A stretch of DNA of 64,000 nt. Origin: HGM04593 sp045631905 (GTDB lineage Bacteria; Bacteroidota; Bacteroidia; Bacteroidales; Bacteroidaceae). Under the pieces are notes generated by a model. That model made no database searches, had not been told where the DNA came from, and saw nothing but the letters and a program-made list of their open reading frames with translations. Of the stretch, positions 47,703-58,033 are shown one piece after another; positions within the stretch are counted from its first letter, which is position 1, and every line of letters begins with the position of its first letter. Location: assembly GCA_045631905.1 (NCBI GenBank), contig JAZQVO010000038.1, positions 23,932 through 87,931 of the forward strand. Reading direction: 5' to 3'. A program made the position numbers and the translations under genes.

Positions 47703-48965
47703 ATGGCAAAGAAAGAAGAAACAATCAGCCTTCTTGATACATTTCAAGAATTCAAAGAGTCGAAAAACATCGACCGTACAACAATGATCAGCGTGCTCGA
47801 AGAGAGCTTCCGCAAAGTATTGGTAAACATGTTCGGCACCGACGAGAACTACTCAGTTATCGTAAACCCCGACCGTGGCGACTTTGAGATTCAGCGCCGT
47901 CGTGTTGTTGTTGCCGACGATGAGGTAAAAGACAGCAACTTCGAGATTTCACTCAGCGAGGCTCAGTTGATAGACGACTCGTTCGAGGTAGGCGAGGACG
48001 TAAGCGAAATTGTGAACTTTGCCGAGTTTGGCCGTCGTGCCATTTTGAACCTCCGCCAAACACTTGCATCAAAAATCTTGGAGCTCGAAAAAGACAGCCT
48101 CTACAACAAGTACAGCGAGCGTGTAGGCCAGATAGTAAGTGGCGAGGTATACCAAATATGGAAAAAAGAGTTGTTGCTCGTAGACGATGAGAACAACGAG
48201 CTCATTCTCCCCAAAACCGAGCAGATACCTTCGGACTTCTACCGTAAAGGTGAGAACGTACGCGCAGTCATCGCCCGTGTAGACAACCAGAACAACAACC
48301 CCAAAATTATTTTGAGCCGTACATCACCCATGTTCCTGCAACGCCTTTTCGAATTGGAGGTACCCGAGATTAACGACGGTCTCATCACCATCAAAAAAAT
48401 TGCACGCATACCCGGCAAACGCGCCAAGATTGCAGTTGAGACATACGACGAGCGCATCGACCCCGTAGGAGCATGCGTAGGAGTAAAAGGTTCACGTATA
48501 CACGGCATCGTTCGCGAGCTCCGCAACGAGAACATCGACGTAATCCCCTACACCTCGAACATCGAGCTCTTCATCAAACGCGCATTGAGCCCTGCCAAAA
48601 TCCTCAACATCACCATCGACGAGGAAAAACGCGTAGCCGACGTAAGCCTCAAACAAGAAGAGGTATCACTCGCCATCGGTAAAGACGGTTTGAACATCAA
48701 GCTGGCAAGTATGCTCACCGAGTACACCATTAACGTATACCGCGAGATAGACACCATGCAGGAAGACGACATCTACCTCGAAGAGTTTGCCGACGAGATA
48801 GACGAGTGGATAATCTCAGCTATCAAAAAACTCGGTCTCGACACTGCAAAAGCCGTGCTTAACACACCTCGCGAAGTACTCATAGAGAAAGCCGACTTGG
48901 AAGAGGACACCGTAGACCACGTAATTTCGGTTCTCAAAGCCGAGTTCGAGGAAGACGAGGAATAA
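47703..48965 (+). CDS. nusA: Transcription elongation/termination factor NusA
   Basis: 420 residues. N-terminal RNA-polymerase-binding domain, S1 domain (VGQIVSGEVYQIW), then KH1/KH2 (IDPVGACVGVKGSRIHGIVR, NIKLASMLTEYTINVY) and a short C-terminal part with one helix-hairpin-like segment. Lacks the long acidic C-terminus of enterobacterial NusA, as expected outside proteobacteria. Binds nascent RNA and polymerase. Between rimP and infB (50-base gap). Confidence 0.96.
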   Translation: MAKKEETISLLDTFQEFKESKNIDRTTMISVLEESFRKVLVNMFGTDENYSVIVNPDRGDFEIQRRRVVVADDEVKDSNFEISLSEAQLIDDSFEVGEDVSEIVNFAEFGRRAILNLRQTLASKILELEKDSLYNKYSERVGQIVSGEVYQIWKKELLLVDDENNELILPKTEQIPSDFYRKGENVRAVIARVDNQNNNPKIILSRTSPMFLQRLFELEVPEINDGLITIKKIARIPGKRAKIAVETYDERIDPVGACVGVKGSRIHGIVRELRNENIDVIPYTSNIELFIKRALSPAKILNITIDEEKRVADVSLKQEEVSLAIGKDGLNIKLASMLTEYTINVYREIDTMQEDDIYLEEFADEIDEWIISAIKKLGLDTAKAVLNTPREVLIEKADLEEDTVDHVISVLKAEFEEDEE

Positions 48966-49015
48966 AAGTCACGGAACTTTAACAGTTTCCGATTAACCAT
49001 TAAAAAAAGCAACGA

Positions 49016-51880
49016 ATGAAGATAAGACTAAATAAAGTACAAAAAGAGCTAAACATTGGCCTCTCAACAATTGTGGAGTTTCTGCAAAAGAAAGGCTTCG
49101 AAATAAAAGAAGACCCCAACGCAGTAGTTCCCGAGGAGGGATACAACCTCCTGATTGAAGAGTTCAGCGCCGACAAGAAAGCTCGCATACAATCGGACAA
49201 CTTCACCAAGGAACGACAGAAGCCCAAAACAGCCCCTGTCGAGCCCGAAAAAGTTGCAAAACCCGTTGTAGAAGAGAAGCCCGTTGTTGTAGAAGAACCC
49301 AAAAAGGTTGAAGAGCCCAAGAAAGCAGAGGAGCCCAAACCTGTTGTCGAGACCAAGATAAAGGTAACAGGCCGAATAGACCTCGATGCCCTCAACCGCA
49401 AAAACAACAAAAAAGAGGCCGAAAAACCCGTAGCCGAGGAGAAACCCGCAACCGAGGAACCTGCGAAAACAGAACCCGTAGCCGAAGTTAAGCCCATAGC
49501 CGAGCCCACAGTCGAGAAAAAGGAGGAGGAGGTAGTTGTTGAAGAACCCATGAAGGCAGCAACACAAGCAACCCTCACACAGCTTGACGAGGTAGAAGGC
49601 CCCAACATCAAAATTATGGGAAAGATAGACCTCTCGGCAATAAACCAATCGACACGCCCCAAAAAGAAAAGCAAAGAAGAAAAGAAAAAAGAGCGTGAAG
49701 AGAAAGACAAAAAACGCGAAGAGATGCGCAAGCAACAGCGCGACGCACAGCGTCAGCAAAACAACGCAGGCGCACAGCAAGGCGAAGGCAAGAAAAAACG
49801 CCAGCGCATAGGCGGTAACCAACGCGTAAACATCAACGACATAAAAGAAAACGGCGAGCAAACCAACAACAACCAAGATTGGAGTGCCAACCGCAACAAG
49901 AGCAACGGAAGCAACCCCTCACAGGGTAGCCGTCGCGACCGCGACCGTCAGCACAAACGCTTCGACAAGAACGACGTAAACGAAGAAGACGTTTCAAAAC
50001 AGGTGCGCGAAACACTCGACCGCCTCACACAGCGTGGCAAGAACAACAAAGCCGCCAAGTACCGCAAGGACAAACGCGAGCAGGCAGCCGAGCGTCAGAT
50101 GCAAGCAGCAAACGCCGAGATGGCCGAAAGCAAAGTGTTGAAGCTCACCGAGTTTGTTACAGCCAACGAGCTTGCAAGCATGATGAACATATCGGTAACA
50201 CAAGTTATCGCAACATGTATGAGCATCGGTATGATGGTATCAATCAACCAACGACTCGACGCCGAAACCATCAACCTCGTAGCCGAGGAATTTGGTTTCA
50301 GCACCGAATATGTAAGCGCCGAGGTAGCCAACGCGATAGAGGTAGAAGCCGATGCCGACGAAGACCTCATGCCACGTGCCCCCATCATCACAGTCATGGG
50401 ACACGTAGACCACGGTAAGACCTCATTGCTCGACTACATACGTAAAGCCAACGTAATTGCCGGCGAGGCAGGAGGTATCACCCAGCACATCGGAGCCTAC
50501 AACGTGAAGATGGAGAGCGGTAAACACATCACCTTCCTCGACACCCCCGGTCACGAAGCCTTTACCGCCATGCGTGCCCGCGGAGCAAAGGTAACCGACA
50601 TCGTAATCATCATCATCGCAGCCGACGACAACGTGATGCCCCAGACCAAAGAGGCCATCAACCACGCCATGGCAGCAGGTGTACCCATCGTATTCGCCAT
50701 AAACAAATGCGACAAACCGGCAGCCGACCCCACACGCATCAAAGAAGAACTTGCCCAGCTCAACATGCTTGTCGAAGAATGGGGAGGTAAATACCAATCG
50801 CAAGAGATATCGGCCAAGAAAGGTATGGGCGTAGAAGAGCTCATGGAGAAAGTACTCCTCGAAGCCGAGATGCTCGACCTGAAAGCCAACCCCGACCGCA
50901 AAGCAACAGGTTCAATCATAGAATCAACCCTCGACAAAGGCCGTGGATACGTTGCAACCGTACTTGTGCAGAACGGAACACTCAAAGTGGGCGATATAGT
51001 AGTAGCCGGAACACAATGGGGAAAGGTAAAAGCCATCTTCAACGAGCGTAACCAACGCATCAAGTCGGTATTACCCGCCGAGCCCGCACTAATCCTTGGT
51101 CTCAACGGAGCCCCCACCGCAGGCGACACCTTCAACGTTGTTGAGAGCGAGCGCGAAGCACGTGAGATCACAAGCAAACGCGAGCAGTTGCAACGCGAGC
51201 AAGGCCTCCGCACACAAAAAATGCTTACCCTCGACGAGGTGGGCCGCCGCATAGCACTCGGCAACTTCCAAACCCTCAACATCATTGTAAAGGGCGACGT
51301 AGACGGTTCAATAGAGGCTTTGAGCGACTCACTCATAAAGCTATCAACCGAGACAATCCAGATAAATGTTATCCACAAAGCCGTGGGACAGATATCGGAG
51401 AGCGACGTAAGCCTTGCCGCGGCATCAGATGCAATTATAGTAGGTTTCCAGGTACGTCCCTCGGTAACAGCCCGCAAGGTAGCCGAGAACGAAGGCGTGG
51501 ATATACGCATCTACTCAATCATCTACGATGCCATCGAAGAGGTGAAAGCCGCCATGGAAGGTATGTTGGCCCCCATAGTAAAAGAGGAGGTCACAGCCAC
51601 CATCGAGGTACGCGAAACCTTCCACATCAGCAAGGTAGGAACAGTAGCCGGCTGTATGGTACGCGAAGGAAAAGTGAAACGCACCGACCGTGCACGCCTC
51701 ATACGCGACGGTATTGTTATCCACACCGGCAACCTTGCAGCCCTCAAACGCTTCAAGGAAGATGTCAAGGAGGTTGGAACCAACTTCGAGTGCGGTATCA
51801 GCTTGCAGAACCAAGACGATATTAAAGTAGGCGATATCATCGAAACATTTGTAGAAGTAGAGGTTAAGCAGAAGCTGTAA
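49016..51880 (+). CDS. infB: Translation initiation factor IF-2
   Basis: 954 residues. N-terminal IF2_N-like helix region (KVQKELNIGLSTIVEFLQKK), then a 300-residue low-complexity charged linker rich in EEPK and KKREEMRKQQR. The GTPase starts near 460: G1 GHVDHGKTS, G2 GGITQHIGAY, G3 DTPGHEAF, G4 NKCDKPAAD. Domains II, III and IV follow (GTLKVGDIVVAGTQWGKVKA, EVRETFHISKVGTVAGCMV). It places initiator tRNA on the 30S subunit. cvpA follows after 5 bases. Confidence 0.97.
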   Translation: MKIRLNKVQKELNIGLSTIVEFLQKKGFEIKEDPNAVVPEEGYNLLIEEFSADKKARIQSDNFTKERQKPKTAPVEPEKVAKPVVEEKPVVVEEPKKVEEPKKAEEPKPVVETKIKVTGRIDLDALNRKNNKKEAEKPVAEEKPATEEPAKTEPVAEVKPIAEPTVEKKEEEVVVEEPMKAATQATLTQLDEVEGPNIKIMGKIDLSAINQSTRPKKKSKEEKKKEREEKDKKREEMRKQQRDAQRQQNNAGAQQGEGKKKRQRIGGNQRVNINDIKENGEQTNNNQDWSANRNKSNGSNPSQGSRRDRDRQHKRFDKNDVNEEDVSKQVRETLDRLTQRGKNNKAAKYRKDKREQAAERQMQAANAEMAESKVLKLTEFVTANELASMMNISVTQVIATCMSIGMMVSINQRLDAETINLVAEEFGFSTEYVSAEVANAIEVEADADEDLMPRAPIITVMGHVDHGKTSLLDYIRKANVIAGEAGGITQHIGAYNVKMESGKHITFLDTPGHEAFTAMRARGAKVTDIVIIIIAADDNVMPQTKEAINHAMAAGVPIVFAINKCDKPAADPTRIKEELAQLNMLVEEWGGKYQSQEISAKKGMGVEELMEKVLLEAEMLDLKANPDRKATGSIIESTLDKGRGYVATVLVQNGTLKVGDIVVAGTQWGKVKAIFNERNQRIKSVLPAEPALILGLNGAPTAGDTFNVVESEREAREITSKREQLQREQGLRTQKMLTLDEVGRRIALGNFQTLNIIVKGDVDGSIEALSDSLIKLSTETIQINVIHKAVGQISESDVSLAAASDAIIVGFQVRPSVTARKVAENEGVDIRIYSIIYDAIEEVKAAMEGMLAPIVKEEVTATIEVRETFHISKVGTVAGCMVREGKVKRTDRARLIRDGIVIHTGNLAALKRFKEDVKEVGTNFECGISLQNQDDIKVGDIIETFVEVEVKQKL

Positions 51881-51885
51881 GACAG

Positions 51886-52371
51886 ATGAACACGCTCGAT
51901 TACATAATCATTCTGGTAACCTTCATAGGATTGATATACGGATACATAAGAGGTATTATAAAACAACTCTCATTCGGAGCAGGGCTGGCAATGGGTATTA
52001 CCTTTGCCATGCTCTACAACTCCGTGGCAGGAGAAATAATACAAAGCTACACCAACCTTGAGACGTGGATATGTATCCCCCTTGGATTTATTGCAATAGT
52101 AATTATAGCAATTTTAATATCCAAGGTTTTAGGAATAGTGTTGTCGGGGTTGTTGAAACTTATACATCTCAGTTTTATCGACTCGATATTCGGAGCCATA
52201 TTTTCAGCAATAATAGCGATACTCCTCCTTGTCGGAGCAGTAAACATAGCCGAAAGTATAGCCCCCGATAACAACTACACCGGAAGAACAATGCAAAAAA
52301 GTTCGTTGTTATATCCCTATACACAAATTTTCACCTCAATAATATTAGAAGAGGCCGAAAACAAAATGTAA
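51886..52371 (+). CDS. cvpA: CvpA-family membrane protein
   Basis: 161 residues with four membrane helices. The family start LDYIIILVTFIGLIYGYIRG and the third/fourth helix region IFGAIFSAIIAILLLVGAVN are typical. CvpA proteins affect colicin V export and envelope stress in other bacteria; the mechanism is unclear. The stop and the sufB start share one base (TAATG), so translation is coupled. Confidence 0.85.
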   Translation: MNTLDYIIILVTFIGLIYGYIRGIIKQLSFGAGLAMGITFAMLYNSVAGEIIQSYTNLETWICIPLGFIAIVIIAILISKVLGIVLSGLLKLIHLSFIDSIFGAIFSAIIAILLLVGAVNIAESIAPDNNYTGRTMQKSSLLYPYTQIFTSIILEEAENKM

Positions 52372-53813
52372 TGAAAAAGAAAGACAATATATTTAAGAGA
52401 ATAGCCAATAAAGCATACGAATTTGGCTTCATCACAAATATAAAGACCGACATTATAGAATGCGGACTCAACGAAGACATAGTAAGGCTCATATCCAAAA
52501 AGAAAAATGAGCCTGAATGGCTATTAGAGTTCCGCCTGCAAGCCTATCGCTACTGGCTTACACAAGAGATGCCCACCTGGCCCCATCTCAATATACCACC
52601 TATAGACTATCAGGCAATATCATATTACGCCGACCCATTGAAGAAAAAGGAGAAAAAGAACAACGAGATAGACCCCGAGCTCATGAAAACCTTTGAAAAG
52701 CTCGGTATCCCCTTGGAAGAACGCCTTGCCCTCAGTGGCACAGCCGTAGATGCCGTGATGGACTCAGTGTCAGTAAAAACAACCTTTAAAGAGGAACTTA
52801 AAGAGAAAGGAATAATCTTCTGTTCCATGAGCGAAGCGGTACAAGAGTACCCCGATTTAGTGCGCAAATACTTAGGCAGCGTAGTAAACTACCGCGACAA
52901 TTTCTTTGCCGCTCTAAACAGCGCAGTCTTCAGCGACGGCTCGTTTGTATACATACCCAAAGGAGTACGTTGCCCCATGGAGCTATCGACATATTTCAGA
53001 ATAAATGCCGCCAACACCGGACAGTTTGAACGAACACTCATAGTTGCCGATGACGACAGCTACGTCTCGTACCTCGAAGGCTGTACAGCCCCCATGCGCG
53101 ACGAGAACCAGCTCCACGCAGCAATAGTAGAGATAGTAGTGTGCGACAATGCCGAAGTAAAATACAGCACCGTACAAAACTGGTACCCCGGCGATGCCGA
53201 GGGCAAAGGCGGAGTATACAACTTTGTAACCAAACGAGGCGACTGCCGTGGACGCAACAGCAAACTATCGTGGACACAGGTAGAGACCGGTTCGGCCATC
53301 ACATGGAAATACCCCAGTTGCATACTGCGAGGCGACAACTCCCATGGAGAGTTCTACTCGGTGGCACTAACCAACACCTACCAACAAGCCGACACAGGAA
53401 CAAAGATGATTCACCTCGGGCGCAACACCAGCAGCACCATCATAAGCAAGGGAATCTCTGCCGGTCAGAGCCAAAACTCCTATCGTGGCCTTGTTCGTGT
53501 GAGCAAGAACGCCGAAGGCGCACGCAATTACAGCCAATGCGACTCCTTGTTACTCGGCAGTAAATGTGGAGCACACACCTTCCCATACATGGACATACAC
53601 AACAACAGCGCCGTGATAGAACACGAGGCAACAACCTCAAAAATATCGGAAGACCAACTATTCTACTGCAACCAACGAGGTATCGACACCGAAGAGGCGA
53701 TAGGCCTCATAGTAAACGGATACGCCAAAGAGGTACTCAACAAACTCCCCATGGAGTTTGCCATAGAGGCACAAAAACTACTCAGCGTATCGCTCGAAGG
53801 TGCCGTGGGATAA
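52371..53813 (+). CDS. sufB: Fe-S cluster assembly scaffold SufB
   Basis: 480 residues. Core beta-helix with GVRCPMELSTYFRINAANTG, SYVSYLEGCTAP, and the conserved Cys/His positions including SLLLGSKCGAHTFPYMDIHN and the C-terminal QRGIDTEEAIGLIVNGYAKE. Forms the SufBC2D scaffold on which the cluster is built from SufS-derived sulfur. Overlaps cvpA by one base; sufC follows after 44 bases. Confidence 0.97.
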   Translation: MKKKDNIFKRIANKAYEFGFITNIKTDIIECGLNEDIVRLISKKKNEPEWLLEFRLQAYRYWLTQEMPTWPHLNIPPIDYQAISYYADPLKKKEKKNNEIDPELMKTFEKLGIPLEERLALSGTAVDAVMDSVSVKTTFKEELKEKGIIFCSMSEAVQEYPDLVRKYLGSVVNYRDNFFAALNSAVFSDGSFVYIPKGVRCPMELSTYFRINAANTGQFERTLIVADDDSYVSYLEGCTAPMRDENQLHAAIVEIVVCDNAEVKYSTVQNWYPGDAEGKGGVYNFVTKRGDCRGRNSKLSWTQVETGSAITWKYPSCILRGDNSHGEFYSVALTNTYQQADTGTKMIHLGRNTSSTIISKGISAGQSQNSYRGLVRVSKNAEGARNYSQCDSLLLGSKCGAHTFPYMDIHNNSAVIEHEATTSKISEDQLFYCNQRGIDTEEAIGLIVNGYAKEVLNKLPMEFAIEAQKLLSVSLEGAVG

Positions 53814-53857
53814 AAACAAACAGAACAACAGAACAATTTCTATAAAAACCATATAAA

Positions 53858-54613
53858 ATGGAGAATTTATTGGAAATAAGAAACCTGCATGCCACAATAG
53901 ACGGCAAGGAGATACTAAAAGGAATAAACCTCACAGTAAAAGCCGGTGAGGTACACGCAATAATGGGCCCCAACGGCTCGGGCAAGAGCACACTCAGCAA
54001 CGTGCTTGTGGGCCACCCCGCCTACACTGTAACCGAAGGAGAAGTAATATACAAAGGAAAAGACCTGCTCGCCCTCTCACCCGAGAACCGCAGCCACGAA
54101 GGCCTCTTCCTCTCATTCCAATACCCCGTAGAGATAACAGGCGTAAGCATCACCAATTTCATGCGTGCAGCCATAAACGCACAACGTCGTTACAAAGGGC
54201 TCGACCCCATGAACGCAACCGACTTTTTAAAGCTGATGCGCGAAAAACGTGCCCTTGTGAACCTCGACAGCAAGCTGGCCAACCGTTCGGTGAACGAAGG
54301 ATTCAGCGGTGGCGAGAAGAAACGCAACGAAATATTCCAGATGGCAATGTTAGAGCCCACACTCAGCATACTCGACGAGACCGACTCTGGGCTCGACATC
54401 GACGCACTGCGCATAGTAGCCGAAGGAGTGAACAAGCTCAAACGCGAGGACACCTCCACCCTTGTCATCACCCACTACCAACGTCTGCTCGACTACATCA
54501 AGCCCGACATAGTACACGTACTCTACAACGGCAGAATAGTAAAGACAGCAGGCCCCGAACTCGCATTAGAGCTCGAAGAACGCGGTTACGACTGGATAAA
54601 AAACGAGAATTAA
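53858..54613 (+). CDS. sufC: Fe-S cluster assembly ATPase SufC
   Basis: 251 residues. ABC ATPase with Walker A GPNGSGKSTLSN (about residues 37-48), the SufC-type Q-loop FLSFQYPVEITGVSI, signature NEGFSGGEKKRNEI, Walker B LSILDETDSGLDIDALR and switch His in VITHYQRLL. Drives conformational change of the SufBD scaffold. One base before sufD. Confidence 0.97.
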   Translation: MENLLEIRNLHATIDGKEILKGINLTVKAGEVHAIMGPNGSGKSTLSNVLVGHPAYTVTEGEVIYKGKDLLALSPENRSHEGLFLSFQYPVEITGVSITNFMRAAINAQRRYKGLDPMNATDFLKLMREKRALVNLDSKLANRSVNEGFSGGEKKRNEIFQMAMLEPTLSILDETDSGLDIDALRIVAEGVNKLKREDTSTLVITHYQRLLDYIKPDIVHVLYNGRIVKTAGPELALELEERGYDWIKNEN

Positions 54614-54614
54614 G

Positions 54615-55952
54615 ATGAGCAACGAACAAGAATACATAAACATCTTCGAACAGCACAAAGAACTTATAGAGAAGCCCTGTGCCCCATTGCTCAACAACGC
54701 TCGTAACACAGCATTTGCCAAGTTCAAGGAGACCGGGTTCCCCACTATAAAAGAAGAAAATTGGTTACACACAAAAGTAGCCGAACAATTTGCCGTGAAC
54801 TATGGCATGAACCTCGGGCGAGTATCGGCGCAGGCAAGCACACACGACATCTTCACCTGCGACGTGCCCAACCTCAAAACCTTGCAGGCCTACATAGTAA
54901 ACGACTCTTTCCAAGCAACAGGGAACCAAGCCAACCTCCCCAACGGAGTATTGCTCGGCAGTCTCAATGCACTTGCAAAGAGCCACAGCGAGCTCATAGC
55001 CCCCTACTACAACACCATGGCATGCGAAGGCGACAGCATAGCACAGTTCAACACCACATTTGTGCAAGACGGCATAGTGCTGTACATACCACGCAACACC
55101 GAGGTTGAAGAGACGATACAGATAGTGAGCCTCCTGCAATCGAAAGTAGACATGATGTCGAACCGTCGCCTGCTCATAATACTCGAACAAGGAGCCAAAG
55201 CAAGCCTTCTTGTGTGCGACCACTCCTCGACCGACAACCGCTCACTCTCGACACAAGTGACCGAAGTTTATGTAGGCGAGGGAGCATCGCTCGACATCTA
55301 TGAACTCGAAGAGACAAGCAACGGCAACACCCGTTTAGGGCACATGTTTGTACGTCAGGCCGCAAACAGCCACTTTAACCACTGCAACATCACCCTCACC
55401 AACGGCTTCACACGCAACTACATAAACGTATCGCTCGAAGGCCACGGCGCCGACACAAATGTCACAGGCCTCGCCATAGGCGACAAAAAACAACACATAG
55501 ACAACCGCACACTTGTCGATCACAAAACAGGGCACTGCAACAGCAACGAGCTCTACAAATACATACTCGACGAGGAATCAACAGGTGTTTTTGCAGGTAA
55601 AATGCTCATACGCAAAGACTCACAACAAACCGTGTCGCACCAGACCAACAAAAACCTCTGCCTCACAAGTTGCGCCCGCATGTACGCCCAACCCCAGTTG
55701 GAAATATATGCCGACGATGTAAAGTGTAGCCACGGCTCCACAGTGGGCCAGCTCGACGAGAACGCACTCTTCTACATGCAACAACGCGGAATACCCAAAG
55801 AAGAGGCGCGTCACCTGCTCATGTACGCATTCGCAGGCGAAGTAATCGACAACATAAAGCTCGAAGCACTGCGCGACCGCCTTCACATACTTGTAGAGAA
55901 ACGCTTCCGAGGCGAGCTCAACCGTTGCAAAGGCTGTTCACTATGTAAATAA
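54615..55952 (+). CDS. sufD: Fe-S cluster assembly protein SufD
   Basis: 445 residues. It shares the SufB-like beta-helix in its C-terminal half: ANSHFNHCNITLTNGFTRN, GLAIGDKKQHIDNRTLVDH, KCSHGSTVGQLDENALFYMQ, RGIPKEEARHLLMYAFAGEV, the last a hallmark of SufB/SufD. N-terminal helical part less conserved. Partner of SufB and SufC. Confidence 0.96.
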   Translation: MSNEQEYINIFEQHKELIEKPCAPLLNNARNTAFAKFKETGFPTIKEENWLHTKVAEQFAVNYGMNLGRVSAQASTHDIFTCDVPNLKTLQAYIVNDSFQATGNQANLPNGVLLGSLNALAKSHSELIAPYYNTMACEGDSIAQFNTTFVQDGIVLYIPRNTEVEETIQIVSLLQSKVDMMSNRRLLIILEQGAKASLLVCDHSSTDNRSLSTQVTEVYVGEGASLDIYELEETSNGNTRLGHMFVRQAANSHFNHCNITLTNGFTRNYINVSLEGHGADTNVTGLAIGDKKQHIDNRTLVDHKTGHCNSNELYKYILDEESTGVFAGKMLIRKDSQQTVSHQTNKNLCLTSCARMYAQPQLEIYADDVKCSHGSTVGQLDENALFYMQQRGIPKEEARHLLMYAFAGEVIDNIKLEALRDRLHILVEKRFRGELNRCKGCSLCK

Positions 55953-55961
55953 CGAAAACAA

Positions 55962-57173
55962 ATGCTCAACCCCGAAGAAATACGCAAAGAATTTCCCATA
56001 CTCTCGCAAAAAGTGTATGGGAAACCTTTAATATACCTCGACAACGCGGCCACCACCCAAAAGCCACAATGCGTTATCGACTCAATAAGCAACGCCTACT
56101 GCACCACCAACGCCAACGTGCACCGCGGTGTACACCACCTCTCACAAGTAGCCACCGAAGAGTTCGAAAAAGCCCGTCGCACCGTGCAACAATACATCGG
56201 CGCACAGCACAGCCACGAAATAATCTTCACACGAGGCACCACCGAGAGCATAAACCTTGTGGCAAACTCCTTTGGCAACAGCTTCCTCAAAGAGGGAGAC
56301 GAGGTAATAATATCAACCATGGAGCACCACAGCAACATAGTACCCTGGCAAATGTTGCGCGAACGCATAGGCATAAACCTGCGCATAATCCCCCTGACAA
56401 ACACCACCACCCTGGACCTTGATGCCTACAAAGCACTCTTCAACGAGAGAACAAAGCTGGTGAGCGTAACACACGTATCAAACGTGCTCGGAGTAACCAA
56501 CCCCGTGAAAGAGATCATCGCAACAGCCCACAGCCACGGCGTACCCGTGCTCATAGATGGAGCGCAAAGTAGCCCCCACATAAAGGTAAACATTCAAGAG
56601 CTCGATGCCGACTTCTTTGCAATGAGCGGACATAAAGTATACGCCCCCACAGGCATAGGCGTGCTCTACGGCAAAGAAAAGTGGCTCAACGCCATGCAAC
56701 CCTACCACGGCGGAGGCGAGATGATACAAACAGTGCGCTTCGAAAAAACGACCTACAACGAGCTACCCTACAAGTTCGAAGCAGGTACCCCCGACTACGT
56801 AGGCGCAATAGCACTCGGCACAGCGCTCGAATGGGTAAACTCAAAAGGCATAGACAACATAGCCAAGCACGAGCACACACTCACCTGCTACGCACTCGAA
56901 AAACTAAAAGAGATACCACAGATGCGCATCTTCGGCAACCCCGACGGAGCAGCAATATCGTTCCTTGTCGGCGACATACACCCGGCCGACCTCGGCACCA
57001 TACTCGACCACCTCGGTATAGCCATACGCACCGGGCACCACTGCGCACAACCCCTCATCGACCACCTCGGCATACCCGGCACCGTTCGTGCATCATTTGC
57101 CGTCTACAACACCCTCGAAGAGGTTGATACACTCATAAAAGGCATCGAAAGAGCCATAAAGATGTTTGTCTGA
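55962..57173 (+). CDS. sufS: Cysteine desulfurase SufS
   Basis: 403 residues, PLP-dependent, group II. Family start EIRKEFPILSQKVYGKPLIY, PLP Lys in FAMSGHKVYAPTGIGVLYG and catalytic Cys in RTGHHCAQPLIDHLG. Supplies persulfide sulfur from cysteine to SufBCD. No sufE lies in the window. The stop overlaps the rnhB start by one base (TGATG). Confidence 0.97.
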   Translation: MLNPEEIRKEFPILSQKVYGKPLIYLDNAATTQKPQCVIDSISNAYCTTNANVHRGVHHLSQVATEEFEKARRTVQQYIGAQHSHEIIFTRGTTESINLVANSFGNSFLKEGDEVIISTMEHHSNIVPWQMLRERIGINLRIIPLTNTTTLDLDAYKALFNERTKLVSVTHVSNVLGVTNPVKEIIATAHSHGVPVLIDGAQSSPHIKVNIQELDADFFAMSGHKVYAPTGIGVLYGKEKWLNAMQPYHGGGEMIQTVRFEKTTYNELPYKFEAGTPDYVGAIALGTALEWVNSKGIDNIAKHEHTLTCYALEKLKEIPQMRIFGNPDGAAISFLVGDIHPADLGTILDHLGIAIRTGHHCAQPLIDHLGIPGTVRASFAVYNTLEEVDTLIKGIERAIKMFV

Positions 57174-57784
57174 TGCTCAAGCCCTACCAAACCAAAGGAG
57201 TAATAGAAGCAGGGTGCGACGAAGCCGGCCGTGGTTGCCTTGCCGGCGACGTGTACGCCGCGGCAGTTATTCTGCCACCCGGGTTCGAAAACACCCTCCT
57301 CAACGACTCCAAACAGCTAACCGAGGCACAACGCTACCAACTGCGCGAAATAATAGAAAAAGAGGCCGTTGCATGGGCCGTGGGCAGAGTCACAGCCGAG
57401 GAGATAGACAAAATAAACATACTTCGAGCCTCCATACTCGCCATGCACCGCGCCATAAACAAGCTGAAAGTACGCCCCGAGCACCTGCTCATCGACGGCA
57501 ACAAGTTCAGCCCCTACCCCGGCATCACCCACAACACCGTAGTAAAAGGCGATGCCACATACATGAGCATAGCCGCCGCCTCGGTCCTTGCAAAAACCTA
57601 CCGCGACGACTACATGCTCACCCTCTCACGCCAGTACCCCATGTACGACTGGCAAAGCAACAAAGGCTACCCCACAGCCAAACACCGTGCCGCCATACGC
57701 GAGCATGGTGTCACACCCCACCACCGCATGTCGTTCAATCTCTTAGGCAACGAACCCAAACAATTGGAAATAAAGTTCGAATAA
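57173..57784 (+). CDS. rnhB: Ribonuclease HII
   Basis: 203 residues. Catalytic Asp-Glu motif AGCDEAGRGCLAGDVYAAAV, then LNDSKQLTEAQR, the second Asp in HLLIDGNKF, and SIAAASVLAKTYRDDYM with the fourth catalytic acid. Removes ribonucleotides from DNA and RNA from RNA-DNA hybrids. Overlaps sufS by one base and ends the long operon. Confidence 0.95.
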   Translation: MLKPYQTKGVIEAGCDEAGRGCLAGDVYAAAVILPPGFENTLLNDSKQLTEAQRYQLREIIEKEAVAWAVGRVTAEEIDKINILRASILAMHRAINKLKVRPEHLLIDGNKFSPYPGITHNTVVKGDATYMSIAAASVLAKTYRDDYMLTLSRQYPMYDWQSNKGYPTAKHRAAIREHGVTPHHRMSFNLLGNEPKQLEIKFE

Positions 57785-57889
57785 ACCACCAGACAGGCTT
57801 CTATCAGACAACCAATTTTAGGAACATACATACAACAAGGCTTTAAGCGCATTAATTTTTAACAACATTTAACGAAGCGAGGAGGATAA

Positions 57890-58015
57890 TATACCACAGT
57901 AACAAAGATCGCCCCCGATGCCGACGATAGCACCATATACGACCTAAACGGCCGTGCAGTAGAAAACCCCACAAAGGGTATTTACATAATAAACGGCAAA
58001 AAAGTTATATTCTGA
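57890..58015 (+). pseudogene. Remnant of a secreted-protein C-terminal tag
   Basis: A 41-codon open stretch without a start codon, directly after an in-frame TAA, reads IYDLNGRAVENPTKG and GIYIINGKKVIF before its stop. This is the C-terminal tag of secreted Bacteroidales proteins, also seen on the 31.0-kb gene, here without any protein in front. It is probably the relic of a deleted gene whose terminator is still in place. Confidence 0.7.
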
Positions 58016-58033
58016 TTAAACGCACAAACCGAC

